The notes under the pieces are model-generated. The model had not been told where the DNA came from. It worked only from the letters and a program-made list of their open reading frames with translations, and ran no database searches. Shown one piece after another: positions 8,448-17,813 of a stretch of DNA of 64,000 nucleotides. Source of the stretch: Sulfitobacter sp. HGT1 (GTDB lineage: Bacteria; Pseudomonadota; Alphaproteobacteria; Rhodobacterales; Rhodobacteraceae). The DNA lies in contig NZ_BLWI01000001.1 in assembly GCF_013282155.1 (NCBI RefSeq), positions 1 through 64,000 of the forward strand, read 5' to 3'. A program made the position numbers and the translations under genes. Positions within the stretch are counted from its first letter, which is position 1; each line of letters opens with the position of its first letter.

Positions 8448-9893
8448 ATGAGACGCACACGCAATGTAAAAGTAGTCGCCACTTTGGGGCCAGCCTCGGA
8501 CACACACGAGATGATATCGGCTTTGCATGCGGCGGGTGCGGATGTGTTTCGCCTGAACATGAGCCACGGCAGCCATGACGAAATCCGGATCAAGCACAAG
8601 ATCATCCGCCAGATCGAAAAAGAAACCGGATCGACAATCGGGATTCTTGCCGACCTTCAGGGGCCAAAGCTGCGCGTTGGTGTGTTTTCGGGCGACAGTG
8701 AGCAGTTGGTCGAAGGTGCCTCCTTCCGCTTGGATTTGGACGAAGCCGAAGGCAATGCCGACCGCGTTTGTCTGCCCCACCCCGAGATTTTCCAGGCGTT
8801 GGAGCCCGGCGCAAGTCTTTTGGTCAATGACGGTAAAATCCGTCTCAAGGTCAAGGACTGCGGTCCCGACTTTGCCGATTGCGAGGTGGTTATCGGTGGT
8901 GTGATTTCCAACCGCAAAGGCGTGAACGTGCCTGATGTGGTGCTGCCGCTTGCCGCGCTGTCAGACAAGGACCGGGCGGATCTGGAATTTGTCTGCGACT
9001 TGGGTGTCGACTGGCTGGCGCTCAGCTTTGTGCAGCGTCCCGAAGATGTGCTTGAGGCGCGCGAGCTGTCAAAAGGGCGCGCCGCGTTGTTGTCCAAGAT
9101 CGAAAAACCATCCGCCGTTGCGCGGTTCGATGATATCCTTGCGGTCAGTGACGGTATCATGGTTGCGCGTGGCGATCTGGGGGTTGAACTGCCCATCCAG
9201 AATGTTCCGCCGATCCAGAAACGGCTGGTGCGTAAATGTCGTGCGGCAGCCAAGCCGGTGATCGTTGCCACGCAGATGCTGGAATCGATGATCGAAAGCC
9301 CGATGCCGACTCGCGCAGAGGTCTCTGATGTTGCGACAGCGATTTACGAGGGGGCCGATGCGGTCATGTTGTCTGCTGAATCCGCCGCCGGAGCCTATCC
9401 GATCGAAGCGGTACGGACGATGAACAATGTCGCCACCGAAGTCGAGATGGACCCGACCTATACCCAGATCATCGAAGCGTCGCGTACCGCTGACCGGATG
9501 ACCGTGGCTGATGGTATCGTTGCCGCCGCACGGGAAATTGCCGAAACCACAAACATCAAAGCGATCTGTTGTTTCACCCAAAGCGGCACCACGGCCCTGC
9601 TGATTGCCCGCGAACGGCCACGGGTGCCGATCATCGCGCTGACCCCGCTGGCCAAGACCGCAGGGCGTCTGACACTAAGCTGGGGCACCAATTGCGTTCT
9701 GACCGAACGGCTGGAGCGGTTCAAGATGGCCGTGGTCAGTGCGGCACGTGCCGCCCGCGAGGAAGGCTATGCCGAACCCGAAGATATGGTGGTGGTCGTG
9801 GCCGGTGTGCCGTTCAACGTGGAAGGCAGCACGAATATCTTGCGCGTGGCCCCTTGCGACGAACGTTTGATTTATAGTGCCGATCCGGAGTAG
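8448..9893 (+). CDS. pyk: Pyruvate kinase
   Basis: A 481-residue enzyme that makes pyruvate and ATP from phosphoenolpyruvate and ADP in the cytoplasm. The N-terminus KVVATLGPAS, the substrate-loop LSKIEKPSA, the metal-site block MVARGDLGVELP and the following MLESMIESPMPTRAEVSDVATAI are all diagnostic. The C-terminal domain (about 350-481) carries a GTTALLIARERPRVPI allosteric-domain block. I prefer MRRTRN at 8448 over the ATG at 8436, because the AAGGA site is 11 nt from the former and touches the latter. Length is normal. The LacI-type operator upstream suggests control by carbon source. Confidence 0.97.
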   Translation: MRRTRNVKVVATLGPASDTHEMISALHAAGADVFRLNMSHGSHDEIRIKHKIIRQIEKETGSTIGILADLQGPKLRVGVFSGDSEQLVEGASFRLDLDEAEGNADRVCLPHPEIFQALEPGASLLVNDGKIRLKVKDCGPDFADCEVVIGGVISNRKGVNVPDVVLPLAALSDKDRADLEFVCDLGVDWLALSFVQRPEDVLEARELSKGRAALLSKIEKPSAVARFDDILAVSDGIMVARGDLGVELPIQNVPPIQKRLVRKCRAAAKPVIVATQMLESMIESPMPTRAEVSDVATAIYEGADAVMLSAESAAGAYPIEAVRTMNNVATEVEMDPTYTQIIEASRTADRMTVADGIVAAAREIAETTNIKAICCFTQSGTTALLIARERPRVPIIALTPLAKTAGRLTLSWGTNCVLTERLERFKMAVVSAARAAREEGYAEPEDMVVVVAGVPFNVEGSTNILRVAPCDERLIYSADPE

Positions 9894-9936
9894 CGTTACC
9901 TAACGGAAATGAATTCTTCTTAGGGATGTGTGGAAT

Positions 9937-10164
9937 ATGGACTCTGATCTTGCTCTGGTTCTCGGTCTTGCCCTCGCTGCGTTGTCTGTTCCATCCATCG
10001 TTTCGGCGTTTTCCGACAGCCGCGCACCGCGTGCGTCTGTCTTGACCGTGCTGATTGCCGGGGGGTTGATTGTGTACGCGATCCGCAGCCATCCCGGCGG
10101 CTATGCGCTGGAGGATATTCCAGATGCCATCTTGCATGTGATCGCGCGCTACAGGTTCTGGTAG
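9937..10164 (+). CDS. Small conserved membrane protein of unknown function
   Basis: A 75-residue protein with two hydrophobic stretches, about residues 4-23 (DLALVLGLALAALSVPSIV) and 37-52 (VLTVLIAGGLIVYAI), separated by a short basic loop, so both ends should lie on the same side of the inner membrane. AGGGA lies about 10 nt before ATG 9937; a GTG at 9928 is an alternative. It follows pyk by 43 bp and precedes rpmI. I do not recognise a named family. Confidence 0.7.
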   Translation: MDSDLALVLGLALAALSVPSIVSAFSDSRAPRASVLTVLIAGGLIVYAIRSHPGGYALEDIPDAILHVIARYRFW

Positions 10165-10175
10165 CGCTTTTACGC

Positions 10176-10204
10176 TTGCGATATTTTTCTGTCCGACCTA
10201 TACG
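10176..10204 (+). promoter_or_regulatory. Probable sigma-70 promoter for rpmI-rplT
   Basis: TTGCGA and TATACG are spaced by 17 nt, leaving a leader of about 75 nt before rpmI. Ribosomal protein L20 represses this operon through its leader RNA in other bacteria; I could not identify a clear L20-binding structure here. Confidence 0.4.
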
Positions 10205-10281
10205 CCAGCTTCGTTCCGCGCGTCCGGCCCACGTGGCATGCCGAGTCGCGCATCTACCGAACTCAAGTCAAGGAGACGGAA

Positions 10282-10482
10282 ATGCCCAAGATGAAGACCA
10301 AGTCGAGCGCTAAAAAGCGCTTTAAAGTATCGGCGACCGGTAAGGTCATCGGCAGTCAGGCCGGCAAGCAGCACGGCATGATCAAGCGGAGCAACAAGTT
10401 CCTGCGCAACGCACGCGGCACGACAGCATTGTCTGCGCCAGATGCAAAGATCATCAAGGGCTTCATGCCCTACGACCGCTAA
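10282..10482 (+). CDS. rpmI: 50S ribosomal protein L35
   Basis: A 66-residue highly basic protein of the large ribosomal subunit. [15 protein letters not shown] at the N-terminus and [16 protein letters not shown] are characteristic of bacterial L35, and the length is normal. AAGGAG lies upstream of the ATG. It is directly followed by rplT, the usual bacterial order; infC is not adjacent. Confidence 0.98.
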   Translation: MPKMKTKSSAKKRFKVSATGKVIGSQAGKQHGMIKRSNKFLRNARGTTALSAPDAKIIKGFMPYDR

Positions 10483-10497
10483 GATAGGAGAGCCGAT

Positions 10498-10863
10498 ATG
10501 TCCCGTACAAAAGGTGGTGTCGTCACCCACGCCCGTCACAAAAAGGTAATTAAAGCAGCCAAAGGTTACTATGGCCGCCGCAAGAATACCTTTAAAGTCG
10601 CGCGTCAAGCCGTCGACAAAGCAAACCAATATGCAACCCGTGACCGCAAGAATCGCAAGCGCAACTTCCGCGCATTGTGGATCCAGCGGATCAACGCTGC
10701 CGTGCGCAGCCATGACGAAGCGCTGACATACAGCCGTTTCATCAATGGTCTGTCCCTTGCAGGCATCGAAGTAGACCGCAAAGTTCTGGCCGATCTGGCC
10801 GTGAACGAACCTGCGTCGTTCGGTGCGATTGTTAAGCAAGCACAAGACGCACTGGCCGCATAA
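10498..10863 (+). CDS. rplT: 50S ribosomal protein L20
   Basis: A 121-residue basic protein that binds 23S rRNA early in large-subunit assembly. The N-terminus [28 protein letters not shown] is split here into its two familiar parts, [16 protein letters not shown] and [11 protein letters not shown], followed by the globular block [16 protein letters not shown] precedes the start. It is 15 bp downstream of rpmI, and an intrinsic terminator follows 25 bp after the stop. Confidence 0.98.
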   Translation: MSRTKGGVVTHARHKKVIKAAKGYYGRRKNTFKVARQAVDKANQYATRDRKNRKRNFRALWIQRINAAVRSHDEALTYSRFINGLSLAGIEVDRKVLADLAVNEPASFGAIVKQAQDALAA

Positions 10864-10888
10864 GCGCCCTAGGCTTCTTAGAAGTTCG

Positions 10889-10919
10889 AAACGCCGCTCT
10901 GATATCAGGGCGGCGTTTT
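10889..10919 (+). terminator. Intrinsic terminator of rpmI-rplT
   Basis: AAACGCCG pairs with CGGCGTTTT around a 14-nt loop, ending in a T-run. Because the A-run on the other side is matched, it can also serve the convergent MFS gene that ends at 10924. Confidence 0.8.
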
Positions 10920-10923
10920 GCGT

Positions 10924-12126
10924 TTAAGGGTCCAGCGGCTTTTGGAATGCAGCCAGAAATGCACCGGTCAGCAGGATCGCCGCAGCCACCAGCAGGCCTG
11001 ACCCGATATCGCCGGTCGCATCCCCGATGGCTCCGGCGGCAAAGGGGCCAACCGTCTGCGCAACCGCAAACACCACAGTGAACAGGCTCATCGTGGCGGC
11101 CCAGCTTTCAGGGGGCAGGTTCTGGCGGATGAAATTGGTGATCGCGCCGGGTGCCATGAACACGCACAACCCAAAGACAACGGCCGAGATCACGACGGCA
11201 CCCCCAGCAGGCAGCACGACGGGCAGGGCGGACCCGATGGCGATACCCGTCAGGATCATCGCCAGTGGTCGCCCTGATTTATGCCGCGCAAAGACACCGC
11301 GCCAGACAAAGGGCGATAGGATAAGGGCCACGCCCAGGATGATCCAAACCCCGGCGATCAAACCAGCCGAGGCCTGTTGATCCGTCATCCATGCCCCCAG
11401 AAACGTCAGATACACGATGTAGCCCATGGCAAATCCCGCATAGCCGGCCAATTCGCGCCAGATACGGCGCAGCGCCAGCCCACCCGCCGCCGTGTTGCGC
11501 GACGCTGGTACATGCAGCGCACGGGCCGACCACAAGCCAAGCGGTGCTGCAATCACGCTGAGAATGCCAATGATGTACCAGCCAAAGCGCCAGGAGGACG
11601 GCCCCCAAGTCTCGAGCATCAGGGGCAGGGATGCGCCAGCCAGCATGATGCCAAGCCCGCCACCGGTGCCAAACAGGATCGCAATCGCAAGGGCGTTGCG
11701 CTTGGCGTCACCCGGAAACAGCCGTGCGGTCAAAACGCTGGCGGTGGAAAAAGACATCGCCCCGAATACCCCCGCCGCAATACGCCAGAACGTCTGCCAG
11801 CCCATCGTCGCCTCGTAACCTGTTGCCAGCAGGCTTAGCGTGGTGGCCACCAGCCCGAAACTGAACAGCCGCGACGGGGCGACCCGCCCGATCAACAGCA
11901 GCGTGAGTACCGCCCCCACAACATATCCCAACGCATTGGCCGTGTTCAGCCATCCGGCCTGCGCATAGGTCCAGCCCAATTCGGATTTCATCGCGGGCAG
12001 GATCAGACCGTAGGCAAACCGCGCAAAGCCGTTGGTGATCATCACACCCAGGGTCAGACCGGCCAATGCCAGCCACGGGCGATCAACGGGTCGGGGCAAG
12101 CCGGGGCTGTTTGGGGTGTCCGTCAT
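10924..12126 (-). CDS. MFS transporter (YbfB/YjiJ family)
   Basis: A 400-residue inner-membrane carrier with about 12 membrane helices. The block [22 protein letters not shown] near the N-terminus (in two parts, [14 protein letters not shown] and the following [20 protein letters not shown]) marks the YbfB/YjiJ branch of the major facilitator superfamily (MFS_4). I set the start at MTDTPNSPG because GGAGG lies 7 nt upstream; the frame stays open further but that stretch runs antisense through pheS. Substrate unknown; relatives are usually annotated as exporters. It is divergent from pheS across 135 bp and convergent with rplT. Confidence 0.88.
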   Translation of the reverse strand: MTDTPNSPGLPRPVDRPWLALAGLTLGVMITNGFARFAYGLILPAMKSELGWTYAQAGWLNTANALGYVVGAVLTLLLIGRVAPSRLFSFGLVATTLSLLATGYEATMGWQTFWRIAAGVFGAMSFSTASVLTARLFPGDAKRNALAIAILFGTGGGLGIMLAGASLPLMLETWGPSSWRFGWYIIGILSVIAAPLGLWSARALHVPASRNTAAGGLALRRIWRELAGYAGFAMGYIVYLTFLGAWMTDQQASAGLIAGVWIILGVALILSPFVWRGVFARHKSGRPLAMILTGIAIGSALPVVLPAGGAVVISAVVFGLCVFMAPGAITNFIRQNLPPESWAATMSLFTVVFAVAQTVGPFAAGAIGDATGDIGSGLLVAAAILLTGAFLAAFQKPLDP

Positions 12127-12261
12127 CTGTGTCCTCCGACCTGTCGGGGTCACTATGTGCGCAGGGATCGGGCTGCACAAGCACGGCATCGGGTGGCGCT
12201 GCGACTTGTATTCGGGCATAATTCTGCTAGCACCAGCCAGAACAAAAGACATGAGGCAGAT

Positions 12262-13335
12262 ATGGACGACCTGAAAGCGAAATATCTGGGCCAGATCGCT
12301 GGTGCCGCCGACGAAGCCGCGTTGGAAGACATCCGTTTGACCGCCGTGGGTAAAAAAGGCGAAGTTGCGCTGAAAATGCGCGAGCTGGGCAAGATGACCC
12401 CCGAAGAACGCCAAACCGCTGGCCCCGCGCTGAACGCGCTCAAGGACGAGATCAATTCGGCGCTTGCCGCCAAGAAGGCCGCGTTGGGCGATGCCGCGCT
12501 GGATGAACGCCTGCGCAGTGAATGGCTGGACGTTACCCTGCCGACCCGTCCGACCCGTCAGGGCACGATCCACCCGGTCAGCCAGGTGACCGAAGAGGTC
12601 ACCGCGATCTTTGCCGAGCTTGGGTTTTCCGTTGCCGAAGGGCCGCGTATCGACACCGACTGGTATAACTTTGACGCGCTGAACATCCCCGGCCACCACC
12701 CCGCCCGCGCCGAGATGGACACGTTTTACATGGCCCGCGCCGAGGGCGACGACCGCCCGCCGCATGTCTTGCGCACCCATACCTCGCCCGTGCAAATCCG
12801 CACGATGGAAGCACAAGGCGCGCCGCTGCGCATCATTTGTCCCGGCGGTGTGTACCGCGCCGATTACGACCAGACCCACACGCCGATGTTCCATCAGGTC
12901 GAAGGTCTGGCGATCGACAAAGACATCTCGATGGCGAACCTGAAATGGACGCTGGAAGAATTCTTTGCCGCGTTCTTTGAGGTCGACGGCATCAAAACCC
13001 GTTTCCGCGCCTCGCATTTCCCGTTCACCGAACCATCGGCCGAGGTCGACATCCAGTGTTCCTGGGTCGACGGCCAGTTGCGCATCGGCGAAGGCGACGG
13101 CTGGATGGAAGTCCTTGGGTCCGGCATGGTTCACCCAAAGGTGCTGCAAGCGGGTGGGATCGACCCGAACGACTGGCAGGGCTTTGCCTTTGGCATGGGG
13201 ATCGACCGGATCGCGATGCTGAAATACGGCATCCCCGATCTGCGCGCCTTCTTTGATTCAGACCTGCGCTGGCTGCGCCACTATGGGTTTGCCAGCCTGG
13301 ATCAGCCGAATTTGCATGGCGGTTTGAGCAGGTAA
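12262..13335 (+). CDS. pheS: Phenylalanine--tRNA ligase alpha subunit
   Basis: A 357-residue class II aminoacyl-tRNA synthetase subunit that forms an alpha2-beta2 enzyme with PheT and charges tRNA-Phe. An N-terminal coiled-coil arm (about 1-85) leads into the catalytic core, with motif 2 around [19 protein letters not shown] and motif 3 [17 protein letters not shown]. The start [10 protein letters not shown] has GAGG 6 nt upstream, and the length is standard. pheT does not follow directly; a secreted esterase gene lies in between. Confidence 0.97.
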   Translation: MDDLKAKYLGQIAGAADEAALEDIRLTAVGKKGEVALKMRELGKMTPEERQTAGPALNALKDEINSALAAKKAALGDAALDERLRSEWLDVTLPTRPTRQGTIHPVSQVTEEVTAIFAELGFSVAEGPRIDTDWYNFDALNIPGHHPARAEMDTFYMARAEGDDRPPHVLRTHTSPVQIRTMEAQGAPLRIICPGGVYRADYDQTHTPMFHQVEGLAIDKDISMANLKWTLEEFFAAFFEVDGIKTRFRASHFPFTEPSAEVDIQCSWVDGQLRIGEGDGWMEVLGSGMVHPKVLQAGGIDPNDWQGFAFGMGIDRIAMLKYGIPDLRAFFDSDLRWLRHYGFASLDQPNLHGGLSR

Positions 13336-13420
13336 GCGGAAAGCGCGGCCCAAAAGGAACTGGCGGGGAGCGTTTCGCGTTCCCCACGGATTTAGTGACT
13401 TTCAAGGTTGGAGTGGCTTC

Positions 13421-14212
13421 ATGATGCGCTGGTTGTTGTTTGTTCTGTTTCTGTTGCCAGCATTCGCTGCCCCCGCCTCCGCCCAAACCTGCGGCGGTGA
13501 TATCCCCTGCAAGATCGGCGACCGCGAGTACAACATCCTGCTGCCCGATGACTGGGACGGGGTAACTCCTCTGCCAGTGATGATGCATTTTCACGCCTTC
13601 CTGCGGCGCGGCAAGACGGTGGTGAACCATCCGCGTATCGGGGTTGAGACGAAACCCCGTGGGGTCATGTTGATCGGCCCTTCAGCGCAGAACAGGGCGT
13701 GGCGGTTCTGGCAGGACGATCCGGCGGATATTGATTTTGCCGATGCGGTGCTGGCCGATGTGGCGAAACGCTATCCGGTGGATCAAAGCCAGATTTACAT
13801 CTCGGGGTTTTCGTTCGGGGCGGCGATGGCGTGGCGCTATGCTTGTGCGCGCGGCGATAGGGTTGCGGGGCTGATGACCATGTCGGGCACGATCCCGCAG
13901 GCAACGACCTGTCCTAATCCGCCCAATCAGGTGCGCCATGTGCACGGCCTGAATGACATCTGGATGAGCCTGCCGCGTGGCCAGGGCCATGACGCCACCA
14001 ATGCCGTTGCCCTGTGGCGCAAGGCGTTTCGCTGTGGCCAGGGGCGCATTTCCGAACATTGGTTGATCCGCGCTGGTACCCCCGCCACAAATATCGTTTG
14101 GGATAATTGCACTGCCGGTCGCAAAGTGACGCTGGATGTGCATTCAGGCGGGCATTTTATTCCGGAACGCTGGCTGGGTATCCAGCTGGATGATCTGATG
14201 GGGCGTGAATGA
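13421..14212 (+). CDS. Secreted alpha/beta-hydrolase (poly-hydroxybutyrate depolymerase/LpqC-like esterase)
   Basis: A 263-residue protein with an N-terminal signal peptide (cleavage near ASAQ, residue 22), so periplasmic or secreted. The nucleophile elbow GFSFGAAMA, an aspartate in HGLNDIW and a histidine in HSGGHFIP make a plausible Ser-Asp-His triad, as in polyhydroxybutyrate depolymerase/feruloyl esterase-type hydrolases (LpqC family). The N-terminal Cys-rich TCGGDIPCKIGDREYNI may form a disulfide. The substrate is unknown. It separates pheS from pheT in the same orientation and may share their transcript. Confidence 0.8.
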   Translation: MMRWLLFVLFLLPAFAAPASAQTCGGDIPCKIGDREYNILLPDDWDGVTPLPVMMHFHAFLRRGKTVVNHPRIGVETKPRGVMLIGPSAQNRAWRFWQDDPADIDFADAVLADVAKRYPVDQSQIYISGFSFGAAMAWRYACARGDRVAGLMTMSGTIPQATTCPNPPNQVRHVHGLNDIWMSLPRGQGHDATNAVALWRKAFRCGQGRISEHWLIRAGTPATNIVWDNCTAGRKVTLDVHSGGHFIPERWLGIQLDDLMGRE

Positions 14213-14286
14213 CGCGCTAACCGCATTGAACCCGCGCAGATTAAGCGCTACGCCCTAGCCCAAGCATTTGCACGAGGATTGACCCG

Positions 14287-16686
14287 ATGAAATTCACACT
14301 CTCTTGGCTAAAGGATCATCTCGACACCACGGCGTCGATTGATGAAATCACCTATGCGTTGACCGATCTGGGTCTTGAGGTTGAAGGCGTTGAAGATCGC
14401 GGTGCCAAGCTGGCGGATTTCACCCTAGGCTATGTCAAATCAGCCGAGAAGCACCCGGATGCCGACCGTCTGCGCGTCTGTCAGGTGGACACGGACGAGG
14501 GCGTTCAGCAGATTATTTGCGGTGCCCCCAATGCCCGCGAAGGGATCACGGTGGTTGTTGCCAAGCCGGGCGTCTATGTGCCGGGTATCGACACGACGAT
14601 TGGTGTCGGCAAAATCCGTGGCATCGAAAGCTTTGGCATGATGGCCTCCGAGCGCGAGCTGGAACTGTCCGAAGAGCATGACGGCATTATCGAGCTGCCA
14701 TCGGGCAATGTCGGTGATCGCTTCATCGACTGGCTTGCCGAAAATGATCCTGCCAAGGTCGATCCGGTGATCGAGATCGCGATTACCCCCAACCGCCCCG
14801 ATGCGTTGGGCGTGCGCGGTATTGCGCGTGATCTGGCGGCCCGTGGTCTGGGCACATTGAAAAAACGCGACACGCCTGCGGTCGAGGGCATGTTCCCTTG
14901 CCCGATCAGCGTTTCCATCGACGAAGACACGCTGGATCAATGCCCGGTGTTTTACGGTCGCGTGATCCGTGGCGTGAAAAACGGCCCGTCGCCCGTCTGG
15001 TTGCAAGATGCATTGCGGGCCATCGGGTTGCGCCCGATTTCGTTCCTTGTCGATGTGACCAACTTCTTTACCTATGACCGCAACCGTCCTTTGCACGTCT
15101 TTGATGCAGACAAGGTTGCCGGAAACATGCTGCGCGTTCATCGTGCCAAAGGCGGCGAGACCCTGATGGGTCTGGACGACAAGGAATACACATTTACCGA
15201 AGGCATGACGTTGATCTCGGACGCTGAAAAGGTCGAAAGCATCGCGGGTGTCATGGGCGGAGCCGAGACCGGCTGTTCCATGGATACCGTGAATGTCTTT
15301 GTCGAAGCGGCGTATTTCGATCCGGTGCGCACCGCCTATACCGGTCGCGCGCTCAAGATCAATTCGGATGCACGGTATCGTTTCGAGCGCGGTATCGACC
15401 CTGAATGGACGCCTTACGCGATTGAACATGCCACGCGGATGATCCTTGATAATGCAGGCGGCGAAGCGTCCGAAGTTGTGGTCGCTGGCAAGGTGCCTGA
15501 TTTCTCGCGGGCATATAAGCTGGATGCAGCGCGGGTGCAGTCGCTTGTTGGCATGACCATTTCCGAAGCCGACCAGCGCAAGACATTGACATCGCTTGGC
15601 TTCCGCCTTGAAGGCAATATGGCGCATGTGCCCAGCTGGCGCCCCGATGTGCAGGGCGAGGCCGATCTGGTCGAAGAAGTCGCGCGCATTGCATCCCTGA
15701 CCAAGCTGGAAGGGCGTCCCTTGCCGCGTCTGACGGCGGGTATTCCCAAGCCGGTTCTGTCACCGATGCAGCGCCGCGAGGCCGCAGCCCGCAGGGCTTG
15801 TGCCGCCTTGGGGTATAATGAATGCGTTTCCTATAGCTTTATCGATCAGCCTTCTGCTGCGTTGTTCGGTGGCGGCACCGATGAAACCCGTCTGGAAAAC
15901 CCGATCAGCAATGACATGAGCCACATGCGCCCGGCCTTGCTGCCCGCGTTGTTGCAGGCGGCTGCACGCAATCAGGCACGCGGTTTCCCTGACATGGCCC
16001 TGTTCGAGGTCGGTCCGGTGTTCACCGGTGGCGAACCCGGCGAGCAGCACATGCAGATCAGTGGCGTATTGGTCGGGCGTACCGGTCCGAAGGATGTGCA
16101 TGGCGCGTCCCGCCCTGTCGATGTGTTCGACATCAAAGCCGATATCGAAGCGGTGCTTTCTGCCATCGGCGCACCCGCCAAGGTGCAGATCAACCGCAAC
16201 GGTGCCGAATGGTGGCATCCGGGTCGTCATGGTCAGATCTGTCTCGGCCCGAAAAAGGTGCTGGGTGTGTTTGGTGAAATTCACCCTCGCGTATTGGCCG
16301 CACTGGATGTCAAAGGCCCTGCCATGGGCTTTACCATCTGGCCCGCCGAGGTGCCTTTGCCGCGCAAGTCCGGTGCGACGCGTCCTGCGTTGAAAACCAG
16401 CAGCTTGCAGGCGGTTGAGCGCGATTTCGCATTCGTCGTGGATGCCGACATTGACGCGATCACCTTGGTGAACGCGGCGATGGGTGCGGATAAGGCGTTG
16501 ATCGACGATGTCCGCGTGTTCGATGAATTCATCGGCGGCGCGTTAGGCGAGGGCAAGAAATCTCTGGGCCTGACCGTGCGGATGCAGCCAACCGATAAAA
16601 CGCTGAAAGATGCCGATATCGAAGCGGTCGGGGCCAAGGTCATCGAGAAAGTCACCAAAGCCACAGGCGGTGTTCTGCGCGGCTAA
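14287..16686 (+). CDS. pheT: Phenylalanine--tRNA ligase beta subunit
   Basis: A 799-residue subunit that provides tRNA binding and editing for PheRS. Domains in order: N-terminal tRNA-binding OB fold (about 40-150; AEKHPDADRLRVCQVD), B3/B4 editing region (ITPNRPDALGVRGIARDLAARG and the FLVDVTNFFTYD block, about 155-400), B5 DNA-binding-like domain, the catalytic-like domain (YNECVSYSFIDQ; SNDMSHMRPALLPALL), and the C-terminal ferredoxin-fold anticodon-binding domain (about 705-799; VERDFAFVVD). Length is typical for bacteria. ytoQ follows by 15 bp. Confidence 0.97.
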   Translation: MKFTLSWLKDHLDTTASIDEITYALTDLGLEVEGVEDRGAKLADFTLGYVKSAEKHPDADRLRVCQVDTDEGVQQIICGAPNAREGITVVVAKPGVYVPGIDTTIGVGKIRGIESFGMMASERELELSEEHDGIIELPSGNVGDRFIDWLAENDPAKVDPVIEIAITPNRPDALGVRGIARDLAARGLGTLKKRDTPAVEGMFPCPISVSIDEDTLDQCPVFYGRVIRGVKNGPSPVWLQDALRAIGLRPISFLVDVTNFFTYDRNRPLHVFDADKVAGNMLRVHRAKGGETLMGLDDKEYTFTEGMTLISDAEKVESIAGVMGGAETGCSMDTVNVFVEAAYFDPVRTAYTGRALKINSDARYRFERGIDPEWTPYAIEHATRMILDNAGGEASEVVVAGKVPDFSRAYKLDAARVQSLVGMTISEADQRKTLTSLGFRLEGNMAHVPSWRPDVQGEADLVEEVARIASLTKLEGRPLPRLTAGIPKPVLSPMQRREAAARRACAALGYNECVSYSFIDQPSAALFGGGTDETRLENPISNDMSHMRPALLPALLQAAARNQARGFPDMALFEVGPVFTGGEPGEQHMQISGVLVGRTGPKDVHGASRPVDVFDIKADIEAVLSAIGAPAKVQINRNGAEWWHPGRHGQICLGPKKVLGVFGEIHPRVLAALDVKGPAMGFTIWPAEVPLPRKSGATRPALKTSSLQAVERDFAFVVDADIDAITLVNAAMGADKALIDDVRVFDEFIGGALGEGKKSLGLTVRMQPTDKTLKDADIEAVGAKVIEKVTKATGGVLRG

Positions 16687-16701
16687 AGGGAGTAATTCGA
16701 T

Positions 16702-17151
16702 ATGACGTTGAATGTATATCTGTCCGGTGAAATCCACACGGATTGGCGCGAACAGATCATCGACGGCGCGTCCGGTCTGGATGTCAGCTTTGACGGGCCT
16801 GTTACCGATCACGCTGCCAGTGATGATTGCGGCGTTGCCATCATGGGGGCCGAAGCGGACAAGTTTTGGCATGACCGCAAAGGCGCGCAGCTGAACGCGA
16901 TCCGCACGCGCAAGGGCATCGAAATGGCCGACGTGGTCGTTGTCCGGTTCGGGGATCAGTACAAACAGTGGAACGCCGCTTTTGATGCGGGCTATGCGGC
17001 TGCACTGGGCAAATCGCTGGTTATTCTGCATGGCCCCGATCATGCTCACGCCCTCAAGGAAGTGGATGCCGCAGCGCTGGCTGTTGCCCAAGAACCCGCT
17101 CAGGTTGTTCAGATCTTGCGCTATGTCTTGACCGGAAAGCTGCCCGAATAG
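16702..17151 (+). CDS. YtoQ family protein
   Basis: A 149-residue soluble protein of the YtoQ family, distantly related to nucleoside 2-deoxyribosyltransferases. Diagnostic blocks are VYLSGEIHTDWRE at the N-terminus, DRKGAQLNAIRTRKGIEMADVVVVRFG in the middle (in two parts around RTRKGIE) and QWNAAFDAGYAAALGK. Function is unproven. It begins 15 bp after pheT with GGGAGT before the start, so it is probably in the same transcript. Confidence 0.85.
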   Translation: MTLNVYLSGEIHTDWREQIIDGASGLDVSFDGPVTDHAASDDCGVAIMGAEADKFWHDRKGAQLNAIRTRKGIEMADVVVVRFGDQYKQWNAAFDAGYAAALGKSLVILHGPDHAHALKEVDAAALAVAQEPAQVVQILRYVLTGKLPE

Positions 17152-17229
17152 CCCCTATTAGGGGTTGAAACGGGAGAATGGGCAATTTTACCCTCGATTT
17201 TGCACGTTTGGTGAATATTATGCTCGCTA

Positions 17230-17248
17230 TTAGCACAACCTGTGCTAA
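17230..17248. promoter_or_regulatory. Perfect inverted repeat upstream of mscL
   Basis: TTAGCACA and TGTGCTAA form a perfect 8-bp inverted repeat with a 3-nt spacer, 60 bp before the mscL start. Its size and position fit a dimeric repressor or activator site. No matching regulator is known to me. Confidence 0.45.
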
Positions 17249-17307
17249 CGGGCTGCAATGAAGCGCTCACAATGTAAGGGCGCAAATAAAACAACGAGGG
17301 ACACGCT

Positions 17308-17739
17308 ATGCTTCAAGAATTTAAGGACTTCATTGCCAAGGGCAATGTTATGGATCTGGCCGTTGGTATCATCATCGGTGCCGCGTTCACTGCGATCGTA
17401 AGCTCGCTGGTAAGCGACCTGATCAACCCAATCATCGGCCTGGTCTTGGGCGGCGCTGACTTTACCAGCCTCTATGTTGCTCTGTCCGGTGATGTGCCGG
17501 CTGGCGTTGGCCTTGATGCCGCACGCGAAACAGGTGCAGCGATCTTTGCTTACGGCGCGTTCATCACTGCCTGCATCAACTTCCTGATCATCGCATTTGT
17601 TGTGTTCATGCTGGTTAAGGCCGTGAACAAACTGAAATCCGCAGCAGAGAGCCCACAGGAAGTCGCGCCAGAAGTCGATACCGGCCCATCCGAGCTGGAC
17701 GTTCTTCTGCAAATCCGCGACTCGCTCGCCAAGAAGTAA
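17308..17739 (+). CDS. mscL: Large-conductance mechanosensitive channel
   Basis: A 143-residue inner-membrane channel that opens under membrane tension and protects cells from osmotic downshock. The N-terminal amphipathic helix and pore-lining TM1 are seen as [23 protein letters not shown], quoted here in two parts: [15 protein letters not shown] and [18 protein letters not shown]2 is at about 78-102, with the basic cluster KAVNKLK after it and a C-terminal bundle helix. Length is normal. GAGGGA precedes the start. It is probably a single-gene unit with its own terminator. Confidence 0.97.
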   Translation: MLQEFKDFIAKGNVMDLAVGIIIGAAFTAIVSSLVSDLINPIIGLVLGGADFTSLYVALSGDVPAGVGLDAARETGAAIFAYGAFITACINFLIIAFVVFMLVKAVNKLKSAAESPQEVAPEVDTGPSELDVLLQIRDSLAKK

Positions 17740-17764
17740 TTTCGTCAACTTCGGACGGAAACAA

Positions 17765-17794
17765 AAAAGGCTCGCAGTCACCTGCGGGCCTTTT
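17765..17794 (+). terminator. Intrinsic terminator of mscL
   Basis: A 13-bp stem (AAAAGGCTCGCAG with CTGCGGGCCTTTT, one mismatch) around a 4-nt loop, 26 bp after the stop. It can work in both directions and probably serves the convergent ald gene as well. Confidence 0.85.
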
Positions 17795-17813
17795 GCGTTC
17801 CAGTGCCGATGGA

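Noticed and set aside
10924-13149. A single 741-codon minus-strand open frame
   Set aside because: Its first 340 codons run antisense through pheS, with no protein-like features. The true MFS start at 12126 has a good ribosome-binding site and normal length.
14440-15627. A 395-codon open frame antisense to pheT
   Set aside because: Low-complexity, His/Arg-rich translation inside a conserved essential gene. No ribosome-binding site stands out.
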